Origin: Candidatus Kuenenia stuttgartensis
GTDB lineage: Bacteria; Planctomycetota; Planctomycetia; Isosphaerales; Isosphaeraceae
Direction: 5' to 3'
DNA: 64,000 bases
NCBI GenBank assembly: GCA_945865635.1
Contig: CAMBEP010000006.1
Location: forward strand, 62,001-126,000
The translations under genes and the position numbers were made by a program. The notes below the pieces were generated by a model. That model ran no database searches, was not told the DNA's origin, and saw only the letters and a program-made list of their open reading frames with translations. Below are positions 26,444 through 36,548 of this stretch, one piece after another (position 1 is the first letter of the stretch; the number at the start of each line of letters is the position of its first letter).

Positions 26444-26699
26444 GCTGTTTCAAAGCCTCCAAAAATCGCATCCGCTCAGCCAAAGCCACTAACCTGGGGC
26501 GAGCGGGCCATGAGCTTGGCATCCACTCTCATCAAACCAGTTTCAAACCGGAAAATCAAGGAGAAATCAGATCCGCCAAGCCCTTCCAGCAGTCGTCAGA
26601 TTTAGAAAGAACCCGCCAGCACTTGCCGCTACCGATAGAATCAGGTTTCAAGCCCGGAATGATCGGCTGGCACGGAAAGCAAGCTTCGAGCCTGACCTT

Positions 26700-29063
26700 T
26701 CAGGATTCGTTCGGCTTACGACCCTGGAGCACTTTCAGGGGCGACATGGCAATGACAAACGCAACTTCGCCTCGGGTTGCAAATTTGACCTTGGCTTTGG
26801 TCTTGGGGCCACTGCCTTCCAGCGCGACCACTCGGCCCACTCCATAAGCCGGGTGCGCAACCGATGCCCCGATCTGGAAGTCGGCTGGATCCGGCCTCGG
26901 GCCTGGCGTCGGTGCCACCCCCGATGAGCTTGCCATATGGGCGCGGGCCAGGTCGCCGGCGGTCATGATTCGGGCCCTGGTCTCAGGCAAGGCGGGTTTG
27001 GAGACCGGGGAATAAGGGTCTCGATTCACGCGAGAGGATCCACCCTGGTTTGAGAATCCGCCTGTGTTGGCGGGGCGATGGTTGTCGTCCTCCCAGTACC
27101 TCCCGGGCCGTCCGCCACCGCCTGAGGCGTTGATCCGTTCAATACAGTCCCGGGGCAGTTCCTTGAGGAATGGTGAATCGATGGTGGCGGCTCGCTGGCC
27201 TCGAAATTCCCTGATCCGACAATGACTCAGGTAGAGTTCTTTCTGGGCCCGTGTGATGCCGACAAAAAGCAGCCTTCGCTCCTCTTCCATCTCGTCGGGC
27301 TTCTCTTTGGCCCTGTGGTGCGGCAAAATACCTTCCTCAAGACCCACGATGAAGACCACAGGAAACTCCAGCCCCTTGGCCGCATGCATGGTCATCAGCG
27401 TAATGCTGCCCTGGTCGTCGTCCCAGCGGTCGACGGCTGAAGAGAGGGTGGCTTCCTCAAGAAATTTACGCATGTTGGAGTCGCCCGGGTGGTCGTCCTC
27501 AAAGATATGGGCGGCCGAAATCAGCTCCAGGACGTTTTCGGTACGGTCCTTGGCCTCGGCGGTCGGGAGGCTGTCGAGCATCTCCTGATAACCGGTCTCG
27601 CGCACGATTCGCTTGATGAAATCGCCCGGTTTTTCAGTTTCGGCATGGGCCCTGAGATCGTCGATGAGCATGGTGAAATCGCGGAGCGTACTCAGGGTCC
27701 GATCCTTGACGCCAGGAATCGACGCGGCTTCCCGGCAGGTATCAAGCAGGCTGAGGCCCCGGCGGGAGGCATAGTCGCCAATGCGTTCAAGGGCGACCTT
27801 GCCGAGCCCGCGGGTGGGCACATTGATGATCCGCGCAAGTGCGATGTCGTTTCTGGGGTTGAGCGCAACGTGTGCAAAGGCAAGCACATCCTTGATTTCA
27901 GCGCGTTCATAGAAAGAGACCCCGCCGACGATCTGGCAGGGCAGTTTGGCCTTCTGCTTGATGCCCATTTCGAGGCCCCGGGAGAGCGCCGAAACACGAT
28001 AGAAGACAGCAATATCAGCAGCTTTGTATTTGCCGGACTTGATCAACTGGACGATCTGGTCGGCGACTCCGTCCGCCTCATCGCGCTCGCTGCCGTAGGT
28101 CGTCAGTTGGATCGGGAGCCCGGCGGGGTTGCCGGTCAGGAGCTGCTTGGCCTTACGCCGTTTGTTGAACTTGATCAGGTGGTCGGCCACAGCCAAAATG
28201 TTCTTTGTACTGCGGTAGTTCTGTTCGAGCTTGACGACTTTGCAACCAGGGTAATCGCGTTCAAACTCGAGGATGTTGTTGAGGTTGGCCCCGCGCCATC
28301 CATAAATCGACTGGTCTGGGTCGCCAGTGGCACAAAGATTTTTGACGTCCATGTTAAGGGCGCGTAAAATGGCATACTGGGCGAGGTTTGTGTCCTGGTA
28401 TTCGTCGACCATGATATATCGGTATCGCTGGTCAAGCTGCTGGCGAGTGACAGGATTTTCTTTCAGGAGCTGGACCGTCAGGGTCAGGAGATCGTCGAAG
28501 TCGGCGGCATTCTGCTTGCGAAGAAACTCTTGGTAGCTGACATAGGCGAGTCGCAAAAGTTTCTCCTCAGCGGCCGGATCCACCGAATTGAAGCTGGCCC
28601 GCGGGGCTGCGAGGTCATTTTTGGCCCTGCTGATGATGTTGTCGATCTTGTCGGCAGAGAGATTGAGCTGTTCGAGAACTTCTTCGTGGGGCTCGAGAAT
28701 CTGCTTGAGTGCCTTGAGGCGGTCCTGCGTATCGAAAATCGTGAATCCGGAGTCGAGCCCAACGGCCTCACCATATTGCCTGAGTAGCCTGACACAAAGG
28801 CTGTGAAACGTGCTGACCCAAACCCCGGAGCCGGGCTTGAGGGCTTCAACACGTTCGCGCATCTCGCCTGCGGCCTTGTTGGTGAATGTCAGGGCCAGAA
28901 TGGATCCGCCCGAGATGCCCTGATTGAGCATGTGGGCCGCGCGCCGTGTGATCACCCGGGTTTTGCCAGAGCCTGCGGCCGCAACGATCAGAAGCGGGCC
29001 ATCGATGGTCGTGACGGCTTCCTGTTGGGCGGGGGTCAGGTCATTCAGCAGGTGTTGGCTCAA
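26700..29063 (-). CDS. pcrA: UvrD/PcrA-type DNA helicase (superfamily 1)
   Basis: 787 residues. A 3'-5' helicase for repair and replication-fork processing. Motifs in order: Q-motif LTPAQQEAV, Walker A AAAGSGKTR (GSGKT 31-35), TFTNKAAGEMRER, VDEYQDTN (Walker B), GDPDQSIYGWRGA, EQNYRSTKNIL, TMHAAKGLEFPVVFIVGLEEGILPH and LLFVGITRAQKELYL. A C-terminal linker and a Tudor-like end (VAHPAYGVGRVVALEGSG) characterise PcrA rather than Rep. The N-terminus at ATG 29063 gives the standard length. It diverges from the plus-strand membrane gene beginning at 29251. Confidence 0.94.
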   Translation of the reverse strand: MSQHLLNDLTPAQQEAVTTIDGPLLIVAAAGSGKTRVITRRAAHMLNQGISGGSILALTFTNKAAGEMRERVEALKPGSGVWVSTFHSLCVRLLRQYGEAVGLDSGFTIFDTQDRLKALKQILEPHEEVLEQLNLSADKIDNIISRAKNDLAAPRASFNSVDPAAEEKLLRLAYVSYQEFLRKQNAADFDDLLTLTVQLLKENPVTRQQLDQRYRYIMVDEYQDTNLAQYAILRALNMDVKNLCATGDPDQSIYGWRGANLNNILEFERDYPGCKVVKLEQNYRSTKNILAVADHLIKFNKRRKAKQLLTGNPAGLPIQLTTYGSERDEADGVADQIVQLIKSGKYKAADIAVFYRVSALSRGLEMGIKQKAKLPCQIVGGVSFYERAEIKDVLAFAHVALNPRNDIALARIINVPTRGLGKVALERIGDYASRRGLSLLDTCREAASIPGVKDRTLSTLRDFTMLIDDLRAHAETEKPGDFIKRIVRETGYQEMLDSLPTAEAKDRTENVLELISAAHIFEDDHPGDSNMRKFLEEATLSSAVDRWDDDQGSITLMTMHAAKGLEFPVVFIVGLEEGILPHHRAKEKPDEMEEERRLLFVGITRAQKELYLSHCRIREFRGQRAATIDSPFLKELPRDCIERINASGGGGRPGRYWEDDNHRPANTGGFSNQGGSSRVNRDPYSPVSKPALPETRARIMTAGDLARAHMASSSGVAPTPGPRPDPADFQIGASVAHPAYGVGRVVALEGSGPKTKAKVKFATRGEVAFVIAMSPLKVLQGRKPNES

Positions 29064-29250
29064 CTTCGTATCATCCTGAATTCATGTTGTGTTCATCTGC
29101 GGATCGGTTCCACCATGAACATGAGGCAAGCCCCCGGCACCCAATTCCGCAAGAATTCACGGCGAATCTGGCTTTAGGCAACCGACCGCCCTATGATACG
29201 ATACTCGTCAAGCGATCGGTATCAATTCACTCAAATCAGTTCATGGATTC

Positions 29251-32244
29251 ATGGCCCGAACCAACGCCGACACCAATCTTAAGACCGTTTCCGACAATCC
29301 CCAGGGCGAGTCTGGCCAGCCTTCAGGTGCCAGGACTCGTGCAGTGCGAGGCTGGGGACTCATGCTTCATCCACTGGAGCTGGTGTTGCTTGTCGCGTTT
29401 TTGGCACTTGTCTTCCTGTTGGGAGTTTTCCCGCTCAAGGACACAGACTTCTGGTGGCACCTGCGCACCGGCGACTGGATCCTGGCCAATGGCAAAGTCC
29501 CACGCGTTGACCTCTACACCTATACCGTTCCCGAAGCTCGCTGGGTCGACCTGCACTGGGGCTTTCAAGTGCTGCTCTCCATCGGCTATGGGCTGGGCGG
29601 AGTGCCGCTCCTGAACATCGCCAAGTGCTTGATCACCTCCGCCGCAATGGCGGTGCTGGTTCTGGGCTGCCGCCGGCCTGGCTGGCCCTTCTGGGTCAGC
29701 CTCCTGAGCTGGTGCCCTGCCCTTCTGGTGCTCGCAGGCCGCATGTATGTCAGGCCCGAGACGATTTCGCTCTGGTGGATGTCGTTGGTCATGCTTGTCG
29801 TCTTCCATTGGCGCAAATATCCTCGGATCATGTGGCTCCTGCCGCCAGTGTTTCTTGGCTGGGTCAATACCCAAGGCCTTTTTGTGCTTGGATTTGTGAT
29901 TCTGGCAATGGGCTTGGCCGAAGTGGCTGCGGATCCAGCCTCCTGGCAGCGCAGCCAGCGCCCGTGGTGGAGCCGCACAGTGGCCTGCATCGGCTTGTCG
30001 GTCATTGCAACCCTCTTCAACCCCTATGGCTTTAGGGGGCTAATCTTCCCTTTGGAACTGGCGGGAACCATGGGCAACCCGGTCTTTCGCTCCATCGGCG
30101 AACTGACTCCCATTCCGCAGTTTATACAAAGCCTTGGTTTCAAGCAGTTTCCGCTCCATTTTTCGATCAAGTCCATACCCGTCGCACTTGAAGTCATCGC
30201 AACCGGGTTCACCTCATTCCCGCTGCCCCTGAAGCTTCATCTGGGTTCCATGTTGCTCTGCTTCCTAAGCTTCGTGGTGCCTCTGACGATTGGATTCATA
30301 CAGATTTTCATGGGAGTTGGCAGCTATCGGGTGGCCGATGAGACAATCGAGCCAATTGCACCGGAAAAGTCAAAGTCTGGCCGTTCCAGAAGCAAAGCCA
30401 GACAGGCCGGTGATTTTCACACGGTGCGGCCCCCAGTTTCCGCCTTCCTTCGATTCTCACTGTTCCGGTTCCTGATGTTCGTTTTCTTTAGTCTCCTGAG
30501 CTTTCAGGCGACCCGAAACAGCCACCAGTTTGCGGCTGTCATCGGCACAGTCACCGCTGCAAATTTCGCCGAATGGGCCAGCCTTTATGGCGTGGGCCAA
30601 AAGCCCTCCAAAAAACGCCGCACTGCCAGCCTTGTCAATCGCCTTTCGCCCGGTAATTCGGTCGCTCTGGCCGTGGTCTTGCTCCTGCTTGTCTGGGTCG
30701 GTTCAAGCCAGTTTTACAACGATGCCGGCGAGGGCCGAACCATCGGCTGGGGCGAAGAGCCCCTGTGGTTCCCTCATGCTGCAGTCAAGGCCTCTGCCGG
30801 AGAGGGACTGCCCGACAAGTTCGCCTCATTCCACAATGGCCATGCCGCACTTTATGACTATTACTGGGGCCCTGACCGTAAGGTCTATACTGATGCCAGG
30901 CTGGAAGTCATCGGTCCGGTTCTCTATCAGGATCAGATCCGCCTCGGGACGGCTCTGAACATGACTGAGCCCGCCTGGAAAGGACTCGTCGCCAAAGCGG
31001 GCCGCCCTGTGATTCTGGCCGACCATCTGGCCAATTCCGGAGTGAGTGTCACACTGATGTCGGCCAGCGACTATGCCTGTATCCATTTCGATCCCGTTGC
31101 GGCCGTCTTTGCACCTCTCGAATCGCTGCCCGGTTCAAATCGGAAACGGTTCGACTTTCTGAAGGCCCATTACGATCCCCAGGAATTTCATGCCCTATCA
31201 CGCCCGGAGCGGCTGGCACTCGCCCGCGCCTTGCGCAATCTGGGCGGTGGGCTGGCCGCAAGCCAGAGAGACGACCTGGTCAGGCCGCTAGTCCTGAGCG
31301 GCATCGGTCTCTGTTCGGATTTGACGGCCGAGGATCCGACCCTTTCGGCCGCCTGGAAATTGCTTGGACAGATGCTCAATATTAGCCTCCAGGCAGCCCC
31401 CAGAGAGCAGCCGCCAACCCGTTTTCAGCCACTTGATGACCTCGACGCAGTGCGCGGGATTTATGCCCTCAAACGCGCCATTGAACTCAACCCGGAAGAC
31501 TTCTCAGGCCTCTACACCCTGGCCATGATCCAGCGCAACCTGGTCCAGTTCGACCAAGAACTGGAAAGCCTGGCAAAGCTCATCACACTGACACCCACCA
31601 ACACCATGCAATCGGCGGAAATTGAGAATGCTGTTGGCCGAATCGCAACTCTCAGGCAGCTTATGGGGATCAACATGGACTCCACAAGCCGAACATCAAA
31701 AACTCAGCCGTCGCTCTCTTCATCGGTCATGATCGAGCTGGCCAAGCCGCTGCCAAGCCCAGGCTCAAGCCGCGCAGAAATCGAACGCAATGTCAATTCG
31801 CTTCTTAAAAACGGACTGGTTCGCCGGGCTGCCGAGACTCTCAATGCATCGCTGCCCCTGGACGATGCCCCCACCGAATTGCTTGACGAACTTGGATCGC
31901 TCTGGCTTTGGCTCGGCCGACCCGAAGACGCCAGACAGGCCTTCGGGCGAATAAAAATCGAACCTCTCAGGCAAAGCCGGCTGGCCGCCTGCTGGATTGC
32001 CACCAACCATCGTCAGGAAGCTCTCAAACTGCTCGACGAAGCCGCCGCCTTCAAGCCTACCTCTGGCGCCGAGAATTCAGGGACTTTCCTGGAAGTCATC
32101 GTCTTGAAAACCCGGCTCGCTATGGAATCCGGCAACCTCGACTCTGCCAAATCAGGAATCCGATTGCTGGACGAAATCCCAAAAACCGGGCCCAATGCCG
32201 ATCTGGTCGAACGTCTCAAAAAGTCTTTTCCCCGCGACAACTGA
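29251..32244 (+). CDS. Large membrane protein with C-terminal TPR-like region, function unknown
   Basis: 997 residues. About 35 cytoplasmic residues precede a first membrane helix (ELVLLVAFLALVFLLGVF), then a conserved loop DTDFWWHLRTGDWILANG and about nine or ten more helices up to roughly residue 500. The rest is soluble, with helical repeats (for example ALKRAIELNPEDFSGLYTL around 740) resembling TPRs. The F-W-W-H-L-R-T-G motif recurs in bacterial polytopic proteins thought to be related to membrane glycosyltransferases, but no catalytic residues can be assigned with confidence. It faces the membrane-glycosyltransferase-like gene ending at 32347, so a cell-surface role is a reasonable inference. 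Confidence 0.7.
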   Translation: MARTNADTNLKTVSDNPQGESGQPSGARTRAVRGWGLMLHPLELVLLVAFLALVFLLGVFPLKDTDFWWHLRTGDWILANGKVPRVDLYTYTVPEARWVDLHWGFQVLLSIGYGLGGVPLLNIAKCLITSAAMAVLVLGCRRPGWPFWVSLLSWCPALLVLAGRMYVRPETISLWWMSLVMLVVFHWRKYPRIMWLLPPVFLGWVNTQGLFVLGFVILAMGLAEVAADPASWQRSQRPWWSRTVACIGLSVIATLFNPYGFRGLIFPLELAGTMGNPVFRSIGELTPIPQFIQSLGFKQFPLHFSIKSIPVALEVIATGFTSFPLPLKLHLGSMLLCFLSFVVPLTIGFIQIFMGVGSYRVADETIEPIAPEKSKSGRSRSKARQAGDFHTVRPPVSAFLRFSLFRFLMFVFFSLLSFQATRNSHQFAAVIGTVTAANFAEWASLYGVGQKPSKKRRTASLVNRLSPGNSVALAVVLLLLVWVGSSQFYNDAGEGRTIGWGEEPLWFPHAAVKASAGEGLPDKFASFHNGHAALYDYYWGPDRKVYTDARLEVIGPVLYQDQIRLGTALNMTEPAWKGLVAKAGRPVILADHLANSGVSVTLMSASDYACIHFDPVAAVFAPLESLPGSNRKRFDFLKAHYDPQEFHALSRPERLALARALRNLGGGLAASQRDDLVRPLVLSGIGLCSDLTAEDPTLSAAWKLLGQMLNISLQAAPREQPPTRFQPLDDLDAVRGIYALKRAIELNPEDFSGLYTLAMIQRNLVQFDQELESLAKLITLTPTNTMQSAEIENAVGRIATLRQLMGINMDSTSRTSKTQPSLSSSVMIELAKPLPSPGSSRAEIERNVNSLLKNGLVRRAAETLNASLPLDDAPTELLDELGSLWLWLGRPEDARQAFGRIKIEPLRQSRLAACWIATNHRQEALKLLDEAAAFKPTSGAENSGTFLEVIVLKTRLAMESGNLDSAKSGIRLLDEIPKTGPNADLVERLKKSFPRDN

Positions 32245-32346
32245 ATCCTCTACAATTCGACGGACCCTGCTCGGCAAAAGATCTCAAAACCGTATCCTTG
32301 CTCGAATGCGATCGTCCAACAAGTCTTCATTTTGATCCGGCGCAAT

Positions 32347-33972
32347 TCACCTGACAAGCACATAAATCCCGGCACGGTCGAGCATGTCAAGAATCCACGG
32401 ATGTGTCCATGGCGATCGGATCCCGTATCCTACAGAGAGAAACGAAACGCCCAAAGCCACATAACCCAAGCTGCGATGAAGTCGGTTTTCAGAGCCGCTC
32501 CGGAAGCCGTCCGGCAGGAAAAGGATCCAGAGTGGTATTAGCCAGAACAGCCAACGCAGCCCCTGAGTGGATCCCCCGTAATTATTGGTCTTATACCCAT
32601 AAAAGCCAATGACCAAAAGGCTTAGGAAAGCTGTCGCCCAAGCCATTTGGCAAAGCCCTTTGTTGGTCTGAGGGGCAATCTCGGTGGGGATCAGCCAAAG
32701 CCAGAGCGGCACAAGCCAGATCATCCAACTGATTTGCGAAAGCATAATGCCCCCGTGCTTGTAAAGCGGCCAGGCAAGGCCAGCCCCGACCACAGCCAGA
32801 GTGGCCAGAATCAGGCCGATCGCCCGATCTGATCGTCGGCCCATGCGCGCCCCGATACCGGCGAAGGCGAAGAGGAAGATGGGCGAGAGCGAGAAAATTC
32901 CATGGTGTCCCACCAGCATATGCGTCAGGTAAACAGCTCGTGGCTCGGGATGCTTATCGAAATAGTCGAGATCCAGAGGGGTTGTCCAATAACTTCCTGT
33001 ATATTCGTAAGCCTCTCCGCCAAACTCGGCATAAGCGGGTATCAGCGAGCCAAGGGCGGCATATTGGCAGGCGAAGAATATGGCCAGAGGGATCAAAACC
33101 GCTGGCAGAAAAGCTGTGGCTGTGATTCGAACCGATTTCAAGCCAAGCACCAGGCCAAGTGCTGCAACCAGAGAGGCAGCAGGCAGCTCATTGCACGCGC
33201 AGAAAGAGGCAAAAAAACCAGCCTTGAGAAATTCCGCTCGTGCCGGCGCTGGGCTATTGATCGCCTTCACCGTGGCCATGACGGCAAAAAATGCGGACCA
33301 GGCGGCCACCAGATGATTGTTCAGGGTGCTGGTAAAAACCGTCAGGTATGTGCCAAACGCGAAAGCCGCGAGGCTTGCCAGCCAGGCCCAGTCGGTGGCC
33401 GAATGGTCGTCCAGAAATCGCCTGTAACAGATCAGCATAAGGGCCAGAGGCAGCACATTCAAAACGATCAAAACCGGCTTCAGATAGACCACATGCATTG
33501 ACCATTTATAAGGTTCTGGCTTTTGCATCTCGATACGCGAGCCACCCGGAGCGGCTTTATCCTCAACCCTGACATTGCGTGTGATCCGATCCGTGAGGCT
33601 TTCATGGTCGAGCGGCAGGCCGACAAGCTGGCGGGCCGGATAAAGCCCTGCCGCGATCAGAGTCGGCAGCATGGGGGGCTTGCTCGAATAGAAGTGCTTG
33701 GTTTTTGGTTCGGTTGTGGCACTTTCCCAAGGGCTGGGCCGATAGACTTTGTCCATGGTGCGCGGCTCCCACGGGCAGTTGTCGATGTTGTAAGTGCCGC
33801 GTTCCAGAAGCGACCAGACCGTGCACCAGCGGCTGATATCGTTGGCCTCCAGCAGAGTCGGCATGCGCAGAGTGAGCCCGCCTGCAAGGCAGACCGCCAT
33901 CAGGATGATCACCTTACCGACAGGCCCACGCCACGAATTTGATTGCCCGGCCGCAGGGTCTGAAACGTTCAT
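32347..33972 (-). CDS. Polytopic membrane protein, possible glycosyltransferase of the PMT/ArnT type
   Basis: 541 residues from ATG 33972. The first helix (VIILMAVCLAGGLTLRMPTLL) is followed by an extracytoplasmic ANDISRWCTVWSLLERGTYNID loop with an acidic residue early in it, as in GT-C enzymes, then about ten hydrophobic helices (for example LMLICYRRFL, FAFAGIGARMG, LSLLVIGFYG). The order of an early acidic loop then many helices fits GT-C/ArnT-like enzymes that use lipid-linked sugars, but sequence identity is too low for certainty. Last gene of a five-gene minus-strand operon: it starts 44 nt after the GT2 stop. Confidence 0.55.
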   Translation of the reverse strand: MNVSDPAAGQSNSWRGPVGKVIILMAVCLAGGLTLRMPTLLEANDISRWCTVWSLLERGTYNIDNCPWEPRTMDKVYRPSPWESATTEPKTKHFYSSKPPMLPTLIAAGLYPARQLVGLPLDHESLTDRITRNVRVEDKAAPGGSRIEMQKPEPYKWSMHVVYLKPVLIVLNVLPLALMLICYRRFLDDHSATDWAWLASLAAFAFGTYLTVFTSTLNNHLVAAWSAFFAVMATVKAINSPAPARAEFLKAGFFASFCACNELPAASLVAALGLVLGLKSVRITATAFLPAVLIPLAIFFACQYAALGSLIPAYAEFGGEAYEYTGSYWTTPLDLDYFDKHPEPRAVYLTHMLVGHHGIFSLSPIFLFAFAGIGARMGRRSDRAIGLILATLAVVGAGLAWPLYKHGGIMLSQISWMIWLVPLWLWLIPTEIAPQTNKGLCQMAWATAFLSLLVIGFYGYKTNNYGGSTQGLRWLFWLIPLWILFLPDGFRSGSENRLHRSLGYVALGVSFLSVGYGIRSPWTHPWILDMLDRAGIYVLVR

Positions 33973-34016
33973 CACGAGAGTTGGCCTTTTATTTTGAGTT
34001 TTTTTTGAGTGGCAGA

Positions 34017-34958
34017 TCAGCCAGCCGGCGGTTCGCCAATCGTCTCCGAGATATTGGGCTTGGCCCATGGGCCGCCATTCTGCTCGGCAAGAGACCATTC
34101 CATGGCCAGCCCGATGGCCACCAGAATGCTGCCCGTCATTCCACTCATCCAGGCCAAATGGGCCAGCGTCCAACCGGCCGAACTGCCGGATAGTCCGATT
34201 AGTAGCCCAGCCAATAGCCCGATCATGCCCAAAGCGATCATGATGAGCCCTGCTCCGCCGACCAGGTGCATGGGCCGGCCGCCGAACCGGGTCCGTGCCG
34301 TCACGGCCAGCAGGTCAAGAAAACCCTTGAACATGCGATTCCAGCCATATTTGGAATGGCCAAAGCTGCGCGGGCGGTGGTGGACTTCGATCTCGCCCAC
34401 CTTGAAGCCCCTTGCTGCAGCCAGAACAGGCACAAACCGGTGGAGCTCGCCATAAAGCAGGACGTCCTTGACCACCTGGCCCCGATAGAGCTTGAAGCCG
34501 CAGTTGTGATCATGCAAATGGCAGCCTGTCAGGCGGCTGACCATGGCATTGAAGACACGTGAAGGCAAGACTTTATGCCATGGGTCGTAGCGCTTGCGCT
34601 TCCAGCCGCTGACGACATCAAGATGGTCGCCTTCGAGCTTGTCAAGAAATCGGGGAATCTCGGCGGGGTCGTCCTGAAGATCGGCGTCCATGGTGATTAC
34701 CAGCTCGCCCACTGCCGCTTCGAATCCGACATTCAAGGCGCACGCCTTGCCAAAGTTGCAGCGAAACCGAATGGCCTTGATGTGCGGGTCGGCCGCAGCC
34801 AGCTCCCGAACTACGCCCCAGGAGCCATCCCGGCTGCCATCGTCGATAAAAAGGATCTCATAAGGCACTTTCAAGCCAGCCATGACAGCGCCTATCTGGC
34901 CATGCAGTTGACCAAGGCTTTCCTGTTCATTGTAGAGTGGGATGACGAGGCTGATCAT
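34017..34958 (-). CDS. Family 2 glycosyltransferase, polyprenyl-phosphate sugar transferase-like
   Basis: 313 residues from ATG 34958. The N-terminal GT-A domain has ISLVIPLYNEQESL, ILFIDDGSRDGS, RCNFGKACALNVGFEAA and the D-x-D site TMDADLQDDP; SRLTGCHLHDHNCGFKLYRG and GEIEVHHRPRSFGHSKYG are acceptor-region motifs of DPM1/GtrB/ArnC-type enzymes. Two C-terminal membrane helices (about 225-250 and 265-290) anchor it. Such enzymes charge undecaprenyl or similar phosphates with a sugar for transfer outside the cell, which suits the adjacent GT-C-like gene. The start overlaps the preceding stop as ATGA, so translation is coupled. Confidence 0.9.
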   Translation of the reverse strand: MISLVIPLYNEQESLGQLHGQIGAVMAGLKVPYEILFIDDGSRDGSWGVVRELAAADPHIKAIRFRCNFGKACALNVGFEAAVGELVITMDADLQDDPAEIPRFLDKLEGDHLDVVSGWKRKRYDPWHKVLPSRVFNAMVSRLTGCHLHDHNCGFKLYRGQVVKDVLLYGELHRFVPVLAAARGFKVGEIEVHHRPRSFGHSKYGWNRMFKGFLDLLAVTARTRFGGRPMHLVGGAGLIMIALGMIGLLAGLLIGLSGSSAGWTLAHLAWMSGMTGSILVAIGLAMEWSLAEQNGGPWAKPNISETIGEPPAG

Positions 34959-36016
34959 ACCTTGGACGGCTCTTCCGGTTTTGGACCAGTTTTCAAAGGG
35001 ATTTGCATCAATGCGACAACTGCCGCCGCGACCAGTTCGGCCACGACCCACACAAACCTTAACCCAAGTGCCGATGCAATGGCCAGATCAGGCCCAATAA
35101 CTCCGGCCGTCAATTCGTCGATAATCCACTCCCGAAGACCTATTCCACCGGGCAGCACTGGCAGGGCGAACCCGCCCACCGTGCCCAGCATCATGGCTCC
35201 CATGATCCGCGGCCAGTGCGCAAGCGAGACCGAATTCTCCGGTGCAAGCGCCGCAACAACCAGCACTTGGGACATGCCCCAAAATAGCCAGCCGGTCATG
35301 CCCCAGAAGAGAAGCCCCATTAGGCCCGATCGTGTCGGCTTCGGAAGGTCGCCTGGCTCAATGGCGTGAAGGCCTTTTTTCAGGACCCGCGCTGCCCTGC
35401 CAAAGGTCAATGGCAAAACCGTGCAGAGAAACGCTGCCCCCAAGGCCCAAGAAAGCAATGCACCAATCCAGTGGCTGGGTGGCATGAAGAGCATTACTCC
35501 AGCAAGCAGGCCCCCAATGGACATCATCGAGAGAGTCTCATAAAGGGCCGTCAGCATCGCGGCTGTCGGCCTGACCCCTGACCTGGCCAAAAGGCCCACT
35601 CGAATCACAACAACCATCCCCTTGCCGGGAACATACTTCGCAGGATGGCTCAGGATATACGCTTTCAGGCAAGAAACGGTGGCCGTTTCAGGAGCCACCA
35701 TCTGCACCACCCTTGCATAATAAATCCCAAATGCGATCAGCCCGCAAGCATAAGCGATACCCGAAGAGATCAGGATGGTCAGGTTCAGGTCGAAATCCGT
35801 GGCACTGGATTGCCAGCGATCCCAAGTGATTGCCAACTGACGCCCGACCGCCCAAAGCACAATCCCGCCGATGACCAGCTTGATGGCTGGCTTGATCCAA
35901 CCGGGCCATGCCTTGGCGACCTTCGCGGGTATGGCTTGATCTGACGATGACAGGGAGCCTGGCACGGATGCCGGGTCTGTAGCAGTCAGGATCGTAGGAA
36001 TGGCATCTTCAGGCAT
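34955..36016 (-). CDS. Lysylphosphatidylglycerol synthase-like TM protein (UPF0104/AglD type)
   Basis: 353 residues from ATG 36016 (an in-frame TTG at 36046 would add ten). About eight membrane helices; diagnostic segments include YILSHPAKYVPGKGMVVVIRVGLL (the K-Y-[LV]-P-G-K element), ALYETLSMMSIGGLLAGVML and LPVLPGGIGLREWIIDEL (the P-G-G-I-G-x-x-E motif). These are the flippase-like transmembrane domain of MprF and free-standing AglD-type proteins; no aminoacyl-transfer domain is present, so a lipid-flipping or glycan-export role is inferred. It is translationally coupled to the following GT2 gene and directly follows the JAMM gene. Confidence 0.85.
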   Translation of the reverse strand: MPEDAIPTILTATDPASVPGSLSSSDQAIPAKVAKAWPGWIKPAIKLVIGGIVLWAVGRQLAITWDRWQSSATDFDLNLTILISSGIAYACGLIAFGIYYARVVQMVAPETATVSCLKAYILSHPAKYVPGKGMVVVIRVGLLARSGVRPTAAMLTALYETLSMMSIGGLLAGVMLFMPPSHWIGALLSWALGAAFLCTVLPLTFGRAARVLKKGLHAIEPGDLPKPTRSGLMGLLFWGMTGWLFWGMSQVLVVAALAPENSVSLAHWPRIMGAMMLGTVGGFALPVLPGGIGLREWIIDELTAGVIGPDLAIASALGLRFVWVVAELVAAAVVALMQIPLKTGPKPEEPSKV

Positions 36017-36047
36017 GGTTTGATTGTGGTCAACAGGTCGAACCAAT

Positions 36048-36548
36048 TCAGACGGGTGCGGAATTCAGGGCTAAGGCGGACGCAGAGGGCAGATCTTCAA
36101 GAGCCCAGGTCAGCTCTTCATAACGCAGCGGGTTGTCCAAAAATCTCCAGACCCGGCACTCAGGCGGGCTCTTGAGCAGGCCCACAATGATGCGAGGCAC
36201 TTCTCCATAATGGTTTTCCTTGAGATCCGTCTGGCTTGGAATTGGCTGCCATCGTGGATGCGAATGATAAATGGCCATGATCTCCGTGCCGGTCCGGCGC
36301 ATCTCCTGAACCGCCTTGATCAAAGCCGTTGGATCCGCATTGTAGCGGGTCTCGCTCTGATCCGCATTCGGGAGACGGTAAATCTGCCAGGCCCGGCCGC
36401 TTTTACCAGCCAGAATTCCACAGCATTCCAGCGGATTACCGACCAGGCAATGGTCGACCATCGATTCGTAAATCTCTGACCCGATCACCAGATCGACTTG
36501 GTTTGAGCCATTCAGGTTCGATGGTTCATGGTGGGTTGAGTGGCTCAT
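36048..36548 (-). CDS. JAMM/Mov34 (MPN) metalloprotease, Mec-like
   Basis: 166 residues from ATG 36548. A complete JAMM zinc site is seen: Glu41 in [12 protein letters not shown], then H-S-H-P at 95-98, Ser105 and Asp108 in [16 protein letters not shown], matching E-x(n)-H-x-H-x7-S-x2-D. The start overlaps the cysK stop as ATGA. In Mycobacterium the JAMM enzyme Mec releases cysteine from the sulfur carrier CysO after CysM action. A JAMM gene fused translationally to a cysteine synthase therefore points to carrier-protein-dependent cysteine biosynthesis, although no CysO/ThiS-like gene is in the window. Deubiquitinase-like activity on a small carrier remains the alternative. Confidence 0.9.
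   Translation of the reverse strand: MSHSTHHEPSNLNGSNQVDLVIGSEIYESMVDHCLVGNPLECCGILAGKSGRAWQIYRLPNADQSETRYNADPTALIKAVQEMRRTGTEIMAIYHSHPRWQPIPSQTDLKENHYGEVPRIIVGLLKSPPECRVWRFLDNPLRYEELTWALEDLPSASALALNSAPV

Noticed and set aside
25676-26605. A 309-codon plus-strand frame over pdxJ
   Set aside because: Antisense to a certain pdxJ; the translation shows no family.
27489-28367. A 292-codon plus-strand frame inside pcrA
   Set aside because: Opposite to a complete helicase gene with all motifs.
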